Shown here one piece after another: positions 7,174-15,011 of a stretch of DNA of 23,978 bases. The notes under the pieces are model-generated. The model made no database searches. It was not told where the DNA came from and worked only from the letters and a program-made list of their open reading frames with translations. Position 1 is the stretch's first letter, and each line of letters opens with the position of its first letter. A program made the translations under genes and the position numbers. The stretch covers positions 1 to 23,978 of the forward strand of contig CAIYOB010001418.1 of NCBI GenBank assembly GCA_903927685.1, written 5' to 3'. Origin of the DNA: an uncultured Planctomycetaceae bacterium (GTDB lineage: Bacteria > Planctomycetota > Planctomycetia > Pirellulales > Pirellulaceae).

Positions 7174-7989
7174 TTAGGCTCCCGTGCTTTCCGTCCGCTC
7201 GCTCGCTTCCGCGGGCGACGCCTGGTCGTGGATCACCGCCTTGAACGCCCGCACGGCCGCCGTCACTCGGCCAAATCCCCAGACGTTGCGTCCGATCGTC
7301 ATCCCCCGCGCTCCGCTCGCCACGACGGCCGCCGCCATCCGCAAGGCGTCCGCCAGCGTGCCGGCCTGGGGGCCCCCGGCGGCTACGATCGGCAACGGAC
7401 AATCACGAACAATCTCTCCATAGCTGGCCGTATCGCCCGTGAACGGCACCTTGATCACGTCCACGCCCGTTTCCACCGCGCACCGCACGGCCCAGGCGAT
7501 GTCCTCGGGGGCATACGAGATGGCGACCTTGCCGTCCGCGCCGGTCTTCCGCGGATAGACGTGCACGATGACCGGCAGCTCCCAGGCTTCCGCCTGCCGG
7601 ACGAAATCGGCCACCCGGCGCAAGTGGGCCGCCTCGCTCGCCCCGCGGACGAACGCGCAGGTCGCAAAGGCGTCGGCGCCAAGTCGCACCGCATCCTCGG
7701 GCTCGGCCAGGTGCTCGTCCGCACTGTCGTCCGGCCGGCCGATGATGCTCTGCACGATCAGCGGAATCGCGCCCGCGTGCCGCATCCAGCAGCTCGTCGC
7801 CACGCCCTTGTGCATCGTGATCGCGTCGGGCGCACCGGCCACGATTTCGGCCAGCGTCGCCGGCAGATTGACCAGGCCCGCGGGCAGGCCGTCCTGGTAC
7901 CCGATGAAGTGATCGACCGCGACCGAACAGAATCGTCCGCTGGCATGCGCGAACAGCCGGTTCAACCGGACCTGCTTGCCCAACCCCAT
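7174..7989 (-). CDS. class I aldolase (FbaB/LacD/DeoC-like)
   Basis: A 271-residue Schiff-base aldolase. GVDVIKVPFTGD (175-186) carries the presumed Schiff-base Lys180, and PIVAAGGPQAGT and GARGMTIGRNVWG form the phosphate-binding end of the barrel. This pattern is typical of FbaB/DhnA-type fructose-bisphosphate aldolases and of the LacD/LsrF group. AVDHFIGYQDG near the N-terminus matches the family opening. It probably cleaves a phosphorylated ketose to a triose phosphate plus an aldehyde in the cytoplasm. It is the first gene of the unit with the kinase and isomerase-like genes. A promoter candidate lies at 8070-8098. The ATG at 7987-7989 has only a weak Shine-Dalgarno (AAGGG), spaced further than usual. 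Confidence 0.93.
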   Translation of the reverse strand: MGLGKQVRLNRLFAHASGRFCSVAVDHFIGYQDGLPAGLVNLPATLAEIVAGAPDAITMHKGVATSCWMRHAGAIPLIVQSIIGRPDDSADEHLAEPEDAVRLGADAFATCAFVRGASEAAHLRRVADFVRQAEAWELPVIVHVYPRKTGADGKVAISYAPEDIAWAVRCAVETGVDVIKVPFTGDTASYGEIVRDCPLPIVAAGGPQAGTLADALRMAAAVVASGARGMTIGRNVWGFGRVTAAVRAFKAVIHDQASPAEASERTESTGA

Positions 7990-8069
7990 GCGAGAATCCC
8001 TTTCTGTGGACAGCCGGCCCCTGTTCCCGCCGTCGCTGTGGCTTGCTCGAAATCAAACAGGTTCGTGGC

Positions 8070-8098
8070 AGCATGACACCGCCGCGCGAGGCTGTCAA
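8070..8098 (-). promoter_or_regulatory. promoter candidate for the aldolase-kinase-isomerase unit
   Basis: On the minus strand a perfect TTGACA (8098-8093) is followed after 17 nt by CATGCT (8075-8070), a weak -10 match. A transcript from here would have a leader of about 70 nt before the aldolase ATG at 7989. It would give the three-gene unit expression separate from the GH50-type gene upstream. Confidence 0.4.
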
Positions 8099-8115
8099 GA
8101 CGAGACGCAGCCTCC

Positions 8116-8166
8116 AGCATCGTTCACGAAATAGAGTTCTGCACGAGCCGCGTTCTCGAACGTTGG
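8116..8166. repeat. degenerate inverted repeat related to the element at 4790-4889
   Basis: agcatcgttcacgaaa (8116-8131) matches 14 of 16 bases of the outer left arm at 4790-4805. ttctcgaacg at about 8154-8163 matches part of the right arm. The two can form an imperfect hairpin. It lies between the GH50-type gene stop and the promoter candidate of the aldolase unit, so it could separate the two transcripts. The remainder of the 7990-8246 gap shows no gene. Confidence 0.45.
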
Positions 8167-8246
8167 CGTTGCCCCTTCTCGGTTTCAAGATCGGGTCCCA
8201 GCCCAGGAAGGCGTCAGCGGACGGTGGGCCAGTCACCGTTTCGCAC

Positions 8247-10469
8247 CTACTTCGGGGCGGGGCATTCCTGGCCGGCACGGATCGCGTACAGCGAATAGCC
8301 GACCTGCCGACAAGCGGCGATGGTTTCCGCGTAGGGCGTATCGCAGACGTCGACAAAGCCGTTCTGGAAATTCTCGCCGTCGTCGCGGCCCGTGGTGGCC
8401 TGGTCGCCGAACTGGTGCCAGTGCGTGCCGACGACCCACGGATTCTCCAAGGCGCTGCGCGCGTACCGCTCGTAGGCCGCCCCGCGGGCCTGCTGGTCGG
8501 CCACCGGACGCAGGCTGGCGTGGAACTTGCCGCGATCGAGCGCCCCAAAATGCCACTCGCCGATCAGCACGGGCTTGTCGATGCCCTCGGGCAGCCGCAG
8601 GTCGGTCAACGTCTCGGTGTAGCGATTCACGCTGACCACGTCGCTGTACTTGGCCGCAGTACGAAAGACCACGCTGTGACTCCAGCCGGCAAAGCGGCAG
8701 CCGAGGTACAGGCCGTCCGGATCGACCTCCTTGACGGCCTCGCGGCACTGCCGGAAGTACGCGTCGGCCAGGCTGGCCAGAAAAGCCGCCAGGTCGGCGC
8801 GGCCTTGCTCGGGACCGGGCGGCGCCGTGGCTTGCAGGATCGCATCCCAGGAAGCATAGCCGCTGTTCCAGGCGGCGTTCAGTTGCTCGATCCGGTCGTA
8901 TTTCGCCTGCAACTCGTCCACCAAAGCCCGTTTGGCCGGCTGGTCGGCGGGTGAAGCGAGGACGGCCCGCGCCAGTGACGTCTCGTCCGCGCCCCAATTC
9001 AATTCGTTGCCCGGGAAGTAGCCCAAGCACCAAGGGTCGCCCACCGCCTGGCCCTTGTGCAACGCCACTTCGCGGACCAGGGTGGCCTTGAAGCTGGGAT
9101 CGAAGACGTCGGGGAACTTGCCCCACCCGCCGCTCGTGCCTTGGATCACTCGGCTGTCGTCGTGGATGGTCGCGACGTAGCCGGTCGCGCCGGGAGTATC
9201 TTCCGGCGGCGAATCGAGGCTGTACACGGTCGCCGTGTAAGGGGTCTTGCGTTGCAGATAGATGGCCGGCTGAGAACAGTTGGCCAGGGTGTTCAAGCCC
9301 CAGCTGCGCATGCGTCGATGGCACACGTCGGTGAATGCGGCCGGCCAGTCAGGGCCGTATTTTCGCAACAGGTTCGCGCCGGAGAAGTTGTACGTCTGCG
9401 CACCACGCTCGTACAGGCCTGAAACCGCCCACGTGCTGCGGCCGTAGAACTGGGCGAACGGCGAATCCGGCTTCGGCAATTCGGCGAACAGGGACTCGCG
9501 GCCGCTGACCGGCGTATAACCGCAGGACCACGTCACGCGGACCAATCCGTGCGACCAGAACAGGCGTCCTTCGGGATCGACGAACCACCATCGGTCGCGC
9601 CACTTGGCCACCCGGAATCGACCCGTCGCTTCCAGTTGCGGCCCGCCCAGCCAGCCGCCGTACTGATTCCAGCCGGACGGGCCGGGATGCTCGGCCAGAT
9701 CGGCCGCTTCCTGCTTGCGCTGGTCGGCCAGTTCCGCCTCGGCATGCGTCTTGCCGGGCCAGTCCTTGTGCATGTACTGTCCAAAGCGGTCGATCATCGG
9801 GAACAGACCATTCACGTCGTCGGGCAGCGGAAAGGCCGGGACACCGCCGGCGCTCAGGGCCGAGACCTCGAACTCGCAATCGGCTCCGGGGCGGTAGACA
9901 TAGACCGAGATCGCGACGACGTTGGTCGGGTCGATGCCTTGGCCCGAGCGAGTCTGAAAGCCGCCGGGCGTGGCACGCATTCCGCGAAACACCGCTTCCA
10001 GCGAGCGGGGCGGATGGGCGGTGATTGCGACCTTGACGGCCTGTGTCTCGCCGGGCGGGATGGTCGCCGAGCCAATGCAGCAGCCTTTCCGCTCGGTCCG
10101 ATCGGCTCCCGGATTGTCCAGCGCCAGGTGCACCCCCAGGGAACCTGTCCCAGTGTTCCTCACCCGGACTTCGGCGTGGCTCAAGCCCATCACGTCCCAC
10201 CGGCCTGCCGGTGGCCGGAAGATGATGCCCGGGCGGCCGTCGCTGCGGCGGACTCGGACTCGCCACGACGCCCCAGCCTGCTCGATCTGCGAGTCCGGGG
10301 TCGCCTCGGCCCGGCTCATCGTCGCCGCGTCGAGGGCGCGTGTCGTGTTGGACGACTCGGCGGAGGCGGCGATCGTTCCAGCCGCCGGCTGGGCCGTGGC
10401 GATGGCGGCTGGCCACAGGAACCAGGGGAGCAGGAAAGCCAGCCGGCAAATCATTCGGGCGTCGTTCAT
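8247..10469 (-). CDS. exported GH50-type glycoside hydrolase (beta-agarase-like)
   Basis: A 740-residue exported enzyme. A signal peptide spans about residues 1-27 (FLLPWFLWPAAIATAQ). Residues about 60-205 form a beta-rich domain resembling a carbohydrate-binding jelly roll. The catalytic TIM barrel begins near WWFVDPEGRLFWSHG (294-308). DPWCLGYFPGNELNWG (478-493) contains the likely acid/base Glu489. KPVLIGEWHFGALDRGKFH (632-650) contains the likely nucleophile Glu638. The following HWHQFGDQATTGRDDGENFQ stretch also matches GH50 beta-agarases as I know them. The typical acid/base motif reads DNELSWG; here it is GNELNWG. The ATG at 10467-10469 has GAGG nine bases upstream. It is divergent from the RraA-like gene cluster. 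GH50 members cleave beta-1,4-galactosidic bonds in agar, but non-agarase members are likely, so substrate is open. Confidence 0.88.
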   Translation of the reverse strand: MNDARMICRLAFLLPWFLWPAAIATAQPAAGTIAASAESSNTTRALDAATMSRAEATPDSQIEQAGASWRVRVRRSDGRPGIIFRPPAGRWDVMGLSHAEVRVRNTGTGSLGVHLALDNPGADRTERKGCCIGSATIPPGETQAVKVAITAHPPRSLEAVFRGMRATPGGFQTRSGQGIDPTNVVAISVYVYRPGADCEFEVSALSAGGVPAFPLPDDVNGLFPMIDRFGQYMHKDWPGKTHAEAELADQRKQEAADLAEHPGPSGWNQYGGWLGGPQLEATGRFRVAKWRDRWWFVDPEGRLFWSHGLVRVTWSCGYTPVSGRESLFAELPKPDSPFAQFYGRSTWAVSGLYERGAQTYNFSGANLLRKYGPDWPAAFTDVCHRRMRSWGLNTLANCSQPAIYLQRKTPYTATVYSLDSPPEDTPGATGYVATIHDDSRVIQGTSGGWGKFPDVFDPSFKATLVREVALHKGQAVGDPWCLGYFPGNELNWGADETSLARAVLASPADQPAKRALVDELQAKYDRIEQLNAAWNSGYASWDAILQATAPPGPEQGRADLAAFLASLADAYFRQCREAVKEVDPDGLYLGCRFAGWSHSVVFRTAAKYSDVVSVNRYTETLTDLRLPEGIDKPVLIGEWHFGALDRGKFHASLRPVADQQARGAAYERYARSALENPWVVGTHWHQFGDQATTGRDDGENFQNGFVDVCDTPYAETIAACRQVGYSLYAIRAGQECPAPK

Positions 10470-10530
10470 GGTGAGTGACCTCGATCAGGGCCGCCGAACA
10501 GCAGGCATCGTGCGGCAAGAATTATCCTGT

Positions 10531-10555
10531 CTCGCGCTGCCACCGGGGCCGCGAG
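10531..10555. promoter_or_regulatory. inverted repeat in divergent promoter region (operator candidate)
   Basis: CTCGCG (10531-10536) and CGCGAG (10550-10555) form a perfect 6-bp dyad with a 13-nt spacer. It lies immediately upstream of the -10 candidate at 10561 and between the divergently transcribed GH50-type and RraA-like genes. A dimeric repressor or activator could bind here and control both sides. No regulator gene is encoded nearby. Confidence 0.3.
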
Positions 10556-10560
10556 TTCGA

Positions 10561-10566
10561 TACAAT
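10561..10566 (+). promoter_or_regulatory. -10 element candidate for the RraA-MFS-SDR transcript
   Basis: TACAAT matches the -10 consensus at five of six positions, 84 nt before the ATG at 10650. No good -35 box lies 16-18 nt upstream, which would fit an activator-dependent promoter or a chance match. Confidence 0.35.
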
Positions 10567-10649
10567 GGTCCCGGTTTTCGAGCCGACTGCCAAGGGGGCA
10601 GGCCCCGTCCTGTTCCCAAGGCAACCAGCGGGGCAACACGAGGTGATTC

Positions 10650-11369
10650 ATGAGCCATAAGATGCATACGGACAGCCTGCAGAGTCTGCGCGATACGGTC
10701 GAGCAGATTGAATTCTCCCGGCCCGAGGCGGAGATCATCGAACGCTACGAGAAACTGTACACGGGCGCCGTCAACGATGTGCTGCGCGAGATGTGCCTGA
10801 TCAACCAGGCTCTGCCGCCGCAGATTGTCCCGCTGCGGGACGAGATGGTTGTGGCCGGCTTCGCGTTCACGATCCGTTCGGCCGCCGATCCGACCTTGGG
10901 CGGCGAGTTGGAGCTGCGCGTCAAGATGCTGGACGAGCTGCGGCCCAACATGGTCTGCGTGTGGAATGCCAACGGCCACGACAACGCCTCGCACTGGGGC
11001 GGCGTCATGACGCGGGCTTCCCGGAAACGCGGCGTGCGCGGCGCGATCATTGACGGGGGAATTCGCGATTCCAAGGACATCCTCGAACAGGGCTTTCCCA
11101 TCTGGTATCGCTATCGCACCTCGAACGGGGCACTCTCCCGCTGCAAACTGACCGGCTATCAGGTGCCCGTGGTCATCGAGGGGGTAATCATCAAGCCGGG
11201 CGATCTGATCCTGGCGGACATCGACGGGGCCCTGGTCGTGCCCCGCAAGCTGGTCGAACCCGTCTTGGAGCGGGCCGAGACGATCGAGAGGAACGAAGGT
11301 GAAATCAAGGAATGGGTCGACGCGGGCCTGCGGGCCGAGGCGATCCACGAACGCGGGGGCTATTTCTAG
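10650..11369 (+). CDS. RraA-like / HMG-CHA aldolase family protein
   Basis: A 239-residue cytoplasmic protein of the RraA-like superfamily, which includes 4-hydroxy-4-methyl-2-oxoglutarate aldolases and oxaloacetate decarboxylases. Supporting motifs are TGAVNDVLREM near residues 39-48, WGGVMTRASRKRGVRGAIIDGGIRD (split here as GGVMTRAS at 117-124 and GAIIDGGIRD at 131-140, with Arg139 and Asp140) and VIIKPGDLILADIDGALVVPR. The Gly-Gly-x-Arg-Asp element supplies the substrate and metal contacts in known aldolase members, so catalysis is more likely than RNase E inhibition. The start is ATG 10650 with GAGGTG upstream. It leads a plus-strand group and is followed after 14 nt by an MFS transporter. 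A role in cleaving a 2-keto acid formed in sugar-acid breakdown fits the neighbours but is inference. Confidence 0.9.
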   Translation: MSHKMHTDSLQSLRDTVEQIEFSRPEAEIIERYEKLYTGAVNDVLREMCLINQALPPQIVPLRDEMVVAGFAFTIRSAADPTLGGELELRVKMLDELRPNMVCVWNANGHDNASHWGGVMTRASRKRGVRGAIIDGGIRDSKDILEQGFPIWYRYRTSNGALSRCKLTGYQVPVVIEGVIIKPGDLILADIDGALVVPRKLVEPVLERAETIERNEGEIKEWVDAGLRAEAIHERGGYF

Positions 11370-11383
11370 AGACTGGCCGAAGA

Positions 11384-12652
11384 ATGACCAACGCCCTGCC
11401 CCTTCACGACCGCTGGCTGCCGTACAAGTGGGAACTGCTTGTACTGCTGTGGATCGCATTTACCCTCAACCAGGCCGACCGCCAGATCTACAACAACCTG
11501 CTGCCGCAGATTCAGTCCGACCTGCAATTGAGCGATGAACGGGCGGGCTTGGTGGCCACGGTCTTTACGGCCATCTACGGCCTCCTGGTGCCGATCAGCG
11601 GCTACGTCGGCGACGTCTTCCGGCGGAAGTGGGTGCTCATCGGCGCCTTGGCCGTGTGGAGCACCGCCACGCTGTTGACCGGCTTGGCGGGCGGAATCGT
11701 GGGCCTGGTCGTCTTCCGCGGCTTGGCGACGGGAGCGGGCGAAGCATTCTACTATCCGTCGGCCAATTCGCTGATCGGGCAACTGCACCAGCGGACGCGC
11801 GCGCTGGCCATGGGCATTCACCAGACGGCCAACTACATCGGTGTCGCCATGAGCTTCCTCGGCGCGCTGGTCGGCGAGTGTTTCGGCTGGCGGAACGCGT
11901 TCTACCTGTTTGGCGGGCTGGGGATGGTCTGGGCCGTGTGGATGGTGGTCCGCATGGAGGACACGCCGCAGCCGCGGCAGGACGCTGGTACAGCGCAGCG
12001 TCCGTCCGTGTTCGAGGTCTTGCGGCACCTGCGGGGAAAGCCGACGGTCATGTTCCTGGCCGTGTCGTTTGCCTGCCACGTGTTCGCCAATATCGGCTAT
12101 CTGACCTGGATGCCGACGTTCCTGCACGAGAAGTTCGCGTTGAGCTTGACGGCGGCCAGTTTCTGGGCCCTCTCGGTGCACTACGCGGCGGCGGCCACCG
12201 GCGTCCTGATTGGCGGGCATCTGTCCGATCGCCTGGTGACGCGGCGCCGCGCGGCTCGGATGGAGTTCGAGTGGATCGGCCTGCTGCTGAGCGCGCCGTT
12301 CCTGATCGCGATGGCGCACGCTCAGACGCTGGTGCTGTGCCTGCTGGCCTCGGGGCTGTATGGCATTTTTCGAGGCGTCTACGACTCGAACCTGTTCGCG
12401 GCCCCGTTCGATGTCACGGCGCCGCGGTATCGATCGTCGATGGTTGGATTGGTCCTGAGTTTCGGGTTCATCATCGGGGCCGCCGCTCCGTACCTGCTGG
12501 GGGCCATGAAGAAGCCGTGGGGGCTCGACACCGGGATCACGATTCTGGGGGCGGCGTACGTGGTCGGCGCCGTCGCGGCTTTGGTGGCCCTGTACGCCTT
12601 CTTTCAGCGTGACCTGGTGCATGAGGACCTGTCCGAGGAAGCAGTGTCATGA
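11384..12652 (+). CDS. MFS transporter (sugar/sugar-acid type)
   Basis: A 422-residue inner-membrane protein with about twelve hydrophobic segments. The first loop after TM2 has GYVGDVFRRKWVLIG, the MFS motif A, and a related GGHLSDRLVTRRRAARM occurs after TM8 in the second half. The first helix contains FTLNQADRQIYNNLLPQI, similar to anion:cation symporter-type MFS proteins that carry hexuronates, sialic acid or other organic anions. I chose the ATG at 11384 because it starts directly before TM1 and lies after the RraA-like stop; an in-frame start at 11312 would lie inside that gene. The stop overlaps the next start in an ATGA arrangement, so it is translationally coupled to the SDR gene. 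It probably imports the sugar or sugar acid processed by its neighbours. Confidence 0.92.
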   Translation: MTNALPLHDRWLPYKWELLVLLWIAFTLNQADRQIYNNLLPQIQSDLQLSDERAGLVATVFTAIYGLLVPISGYVGDVFRRKWVLIGALAVWSTATLLTGLAGGIVGLVVFRGLATGAGEAFYYPSANSLIGQLHQRTRALAMGIHQTANYIGVAMSFLGALVGECFGWRNAFYLFGGLGMVWAVWMVVRMEDTPQPRQDAGTAQRPSVFEVLRHLRGKPTVMFLAVSFACHVFANIGYLTWMPTFLHEKFALSLTAASFWALSVHYAAAATGVLIGGHLSDRLVTRRRAARMEFEWIGLLLSAPFLIAMAHAQTLVLCLLASGLYGIFRGVYDSNLFAAPFDVTAPRYRSSMVGLVLSFGFIIGAAAPYLLGAMKKPWGLDTGITILGAAYVVGAVAALVALYAFFQRDLVHEDLSEEAVS

Positions 12653-13401
12653 GTTCGTTGCAGAACAAGGTGGCCCTGGTCACCGGGGCCGGGCGGGGGA
12701 TCGGGCGCGCCATTGCGTTGGATCTGGCTCGCGCCGGCGCCGACGTGGTCGTCAACTTCAGCCGCAGCCAGCCGCAGGCGGAAGACGTCTGCCAGCAGCT
12801 CGCGGCCCTGGGCCGGCGCGGTTGGGCCGTACAGGCCGACGTCAGCCGCAAAGCCGACATCGACCGGATGTTCGACCGGGTCGAGGCCGAATGGGGACCC
12901 GTCGCCATTCTGGTGAACAACGCCGGCATCGAACCTCGCGCCGACGTCTGCGAGTTTGACGAAGCGACCTACGAGGCCGTCTTGGACACGAACCTGAAAG
13001 GGGCGTTCTTCTGCGCCCAACGGGCGCTGCGCAAGATGCGCGAGGCCGGCTGGGGCCGCGTCATCAACATCTCGTCCCTGCACGAACTGACACCCACCGG
13101 CTTTTCGGCTTTGTACGGCATGAGCAAGGGCGGCCTGGCCATGATGATGCGTGAAATGGCCAAGGCGTACAGCCGCTATGGAATCACGATCAATAACGTC
13201 TGTCCCGGGGCCACGCGGACAGACATCAACCGGCAAGTACTCGCGGACCCGGCATACGAAGCCCGGGTGGTGGCGCGGATTCCCGCCGCGTTCATCGCCG
13301 AACCGGAGGACATCGCCCCCGCGGTGACCTTCCTGGCCTCGGAGGCCGCCCGCTACATCACCGGAGCGTCCATCTTTGTCGACGGAGGGCTCTGGCTGTG
13401 A
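12649..13401 (+). CDS. SDR-family NAD(P)-dependent dehydrogenase
   Basis: A 250-residue classical short-chain dehydrogenase/reductase. VTGAGRGIG (11-19) is the TGxxxGIG cofactor loop and LVNNAGIE (88-95) the NNAG motif. Asn115 (TNLKGAFF), Ser142/143, Tyr156 and Lys160 (YGMSK) make the catalytic set, and NVCPGATRTD plus the closing GASIFVDGG complete the family pattern. Asn36 after the second strand, in VVVNFSRS, is compatible with either NAD or NADP. It resembles glucose 1-dehydrogenase and 3-oxoacyl-ACP reductase-like members. Placed directly after a transporter with ATGA overlap and near a sugar-acid dehydratase, it most likely oxidises a sugar or sugar acid. It could also be a keto-acid reductase. 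A 25-bp inverted repeat follows six bases after the stop. Confidence 0.95.
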   Translation: MSSLQNKVALVTGAGRGIGRAIALDLARAGADVVVNFSRSQPQAEDVCQQLAALGRRGWAVQADVSRKADIDRMFDRVEAEWGPVAILVNNAGIEPRADVCEFDEATYEAVLDTNLKGAFFCAQRALRKMREAGWGRVINISSLHELTPTGFSALYGMSKGGLAMMMREMAKAYSRYGITINNVCPGATRTDINRQVLADPAYEARVVARIPAAFIAEPEDIAPAVTFLASEAARYITGASIFVDGGLWL

Positions 13402-13406
13402 GAGTT

Positions 13407-13473
13407 TTGTGGGGCCGGGTCCGACCGGCCGATGGATGCTTGAACACGCGGCCGGTGGGAGCCGGCCCTACAA
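13407..13473. repeat. long inverted repeat after the SDR gene (palindromic intergenic element / possible terminator)
   Basis: Two 24-nt arms, 13407-13430 and 13450-13473, are reverse complements at 21 of 24 positions, with a 19-nt spacer. The arms are GC-rich, built around ggccgg and ccggcc, and end in TTGT/ACAA. The right arm runs into AAGGAG (13472-13477), the Shine-Dalgarno of the xylanase gene. RNA folding here could therefore stop SDR transcription or hide the xylanase ribosome site. It is unrelated in sequence to the 4790-4889 element. Confidence 0.8.
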
Positions 13474-13483
13474 GGAGCCCCCC

Positions 13484-14854
13484 ATGACCGTACGAATTCG
13501 CCTGATGCTCGCGGCCGTGCTGGCCGCTGTTGTTGCCGTCGGCCGTTCCGCCGACGCCGAGTTGCCCGGCAACTACCTCAAACGCTGGGACGACCCGGCG
13601 GTGCAGAAACGCATCGACGACGGCATCGAACAGAACCGCAAGAGCGACGCGACACTGACCATCGTCGATTCCGCGGGGAAGCCGCTGGCCGGCGCTGCGG
13701 TCGAGATTGCCCAGCAATCGCACGAGTTCCTGTTCGGCTGCAATATCTTCGTGCTCGGCCAGATGAAGGACAAGGAATCGGCCTACGAGGCGGCATTTCT
13801 GAAGCTGTTCAACTTTGCCACCGCCGCCTTCTATTGGGATGACATCGAACCGGACGCGGGGCGGCCGCGGTTCGCCGAGGGCAGTCCGGACATCTGGCGG
13901 CGGCCGCCGCCGGACCGCGTGGTCGCCTTCGCCAAGCAACACGGCCTGACGCTGAAAGGGCATCCGTTGCTGTGGCACAACCGCGACCACAACCCGCCGT
14001 GGATCGCGAAAGACCCCGAGGAACTCAAGCAACTGTACCGCAAACGGTTTCGCGAAATCGCCGAGCGGTACGCCGGGGACATCCCGATTTGGGACGGGGT
14101 GAACGAGTCGCTGATCTGCTCGGCGGAATTCCCGCTGTTCGCGCCACAGGACCGCGATTATCCCCAGTACGTGCCCTGGGCGTTCGGCGAAGAACAGAAA
14201 GTGTTTCGGCCCGAGAATCTGCTGATGATCAACGACGTGACGACGTTCAATTGGCCGTCGAACCCGTCCAACCGGTACTACCGGCAGTGCCAGCGACTGC
14301 TCGAAAACGGCGTCGGGATCGAGGGGATCGGCTTTCAATTCCACTTCTTCAACCGAACGTCGCTCGACGGCTATCTGAACAGCGACCGCTGCGATCCGGG
14401 CTCGCTGTTGGACACGTACGAGTTGTTCGCCAAGTTCGGACTGCCGCTGTGGGTCACGGAGATCACCATCGGCTCGGCGGGTGACGACGGTCTGGCGATC
14501 CAAGGCCGCGTCGTTCGCGACATCTACCGGGTATGGTTTGCCGCGCCGAAGATGGCCGGCATTACCTGGTGGAACCTGGGCGACGGCACGGCCTATGGGA
14601 ACGAAGGCGTCGCCGGCGGGGGCTTGGCGGACCACGAGTTCCACCCGAAACCGGCCTACCAGGCCCTGGACCAACTGATCAACCACGACTGGCGGACCAA
14701 TCTGGAGACAAAGTCGGCAGCCGACGGACAGGTACAGTTCCGCGGCTTCCACGGCCGTTACGAAGTCCGGGTGACCGCCAACGGACAAACCAAGGGCTTC
14801 GCCCTGACGCTCCGTTCGGGCGCGGCAGCGCAGGCCACGCTGACGATGCCGTGA
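13484..14854 (+). CDS. exported GH10 endo-1,4-beta-xylanase-like glycoside hydrolase
   Basis: A 456-residue exported hydrolase. The signal peptide covers residues 1-25 (MLAAVLAAVVAVGRSADAE). A short beta-rich stretch (about 55-88, TLTIVDSAGKPLAG then HEFLFGCNIF) precedes the barrel. GH10 landmarks follow in order: KGHPLLWH (158-165), IPIWDGVNES with acid/base Glu208, FQFHFF (285-290) and LWVTEITI with nucleophile Glu326, then ITWWNLGDG. The canonical WDVVNE reads WDGVNE here, a mild variation. The ATG at 13484 has AAGGAG close upstream, at the edge of the preceding inverted repeat; in-frame upstream codons would encode part of that repeat and are rejected. The family acts on xylan or related beta-1,4 glycans. 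In this locus it fits extracellular or periplasmic degradation of plant-type or algal polysaccharide. Confidence 0.92.
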   Translation: MTVRIRLMLAAVLAAVVAVGRSADAELPGNYLKRWDDPAVQKRIDDGIEQNRKSDATLTIVDSAGKPLAGAAVEIAQQSHEFLFGCNIFVLGQMKDKESAYEAAFLKLFNFATAAFYWDDIEPDAGRPRFAEGSPDIWRRPPPDRVVAFAKQHGLTLKGHPLLWHNRDHNPPWIAKDPEELKQLYRKRFREIAERYAGDIPIWDGVNESLICSAEFPLFAPQDRDYPQYVPWAFGEEQKVFRPENLLMINDVTTFNWPSNPSNRYYRQCQRLLENGVGIEGIGFQFHFFNRTSLDGYLNSDRCDPGSLLDTYELFAKFGLPLWVTEITIGSAGDDGLAIQGRVVRDIYRVWFAAPKMAGITWWNLGDGTAYGNEGVAGGGLADHEFHPKPAYQALDQLINHDWRTNLETKSAADGQVQFRGFHGRYEVRVTANGQTKGFALTLRSGAAAQATLTMP

Positions 14855-14872
14855 AACATCCCAGGCCAGCGA

Positions 14873-14931
14873 AGTCCCGCAGTCCTGTTCAAGGCGGGGC
14901 TCGACCTAGTTGGCGTTCACGCTTCAGCGTG
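14873..14931 (+). terminator. hairpins after the GH10 gene (terminator candidate)
   Basis: agtcccgc (14873-14880) can pair with gcggggct (14894-14901), including one G-U pair, starting 19 nt after the GH10 stop. A second short hairpin, cacgct-tc-agcgtg (14918-14931), follows. There is no T-tract, so intrinsic termination is weakly supported. They may instead be processing or attenuation structures before the dehydratase gene at 15012. Confidence 0.3.
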
Positions 14932-15011
14932 TGGCGACCGGTTGAACCGCACTCCGAAGGCACGCCAAGCGGGAACTCCAGCGCACTCACAACGGAAGGA
15001 TCTGACCAGCC

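Noticed and set aside
11312..11383. Upstream extension of the MFS transporter
   Set aside because: It would overlap the end of the RraA-like gene and place a basic, non-membrane stretch before the first helix.
13376..13483. Upstream extension of the GH10 enzyme
   Set aside because: The extra residues would be encoded by the inverted repeat and would bury the signal peptide.
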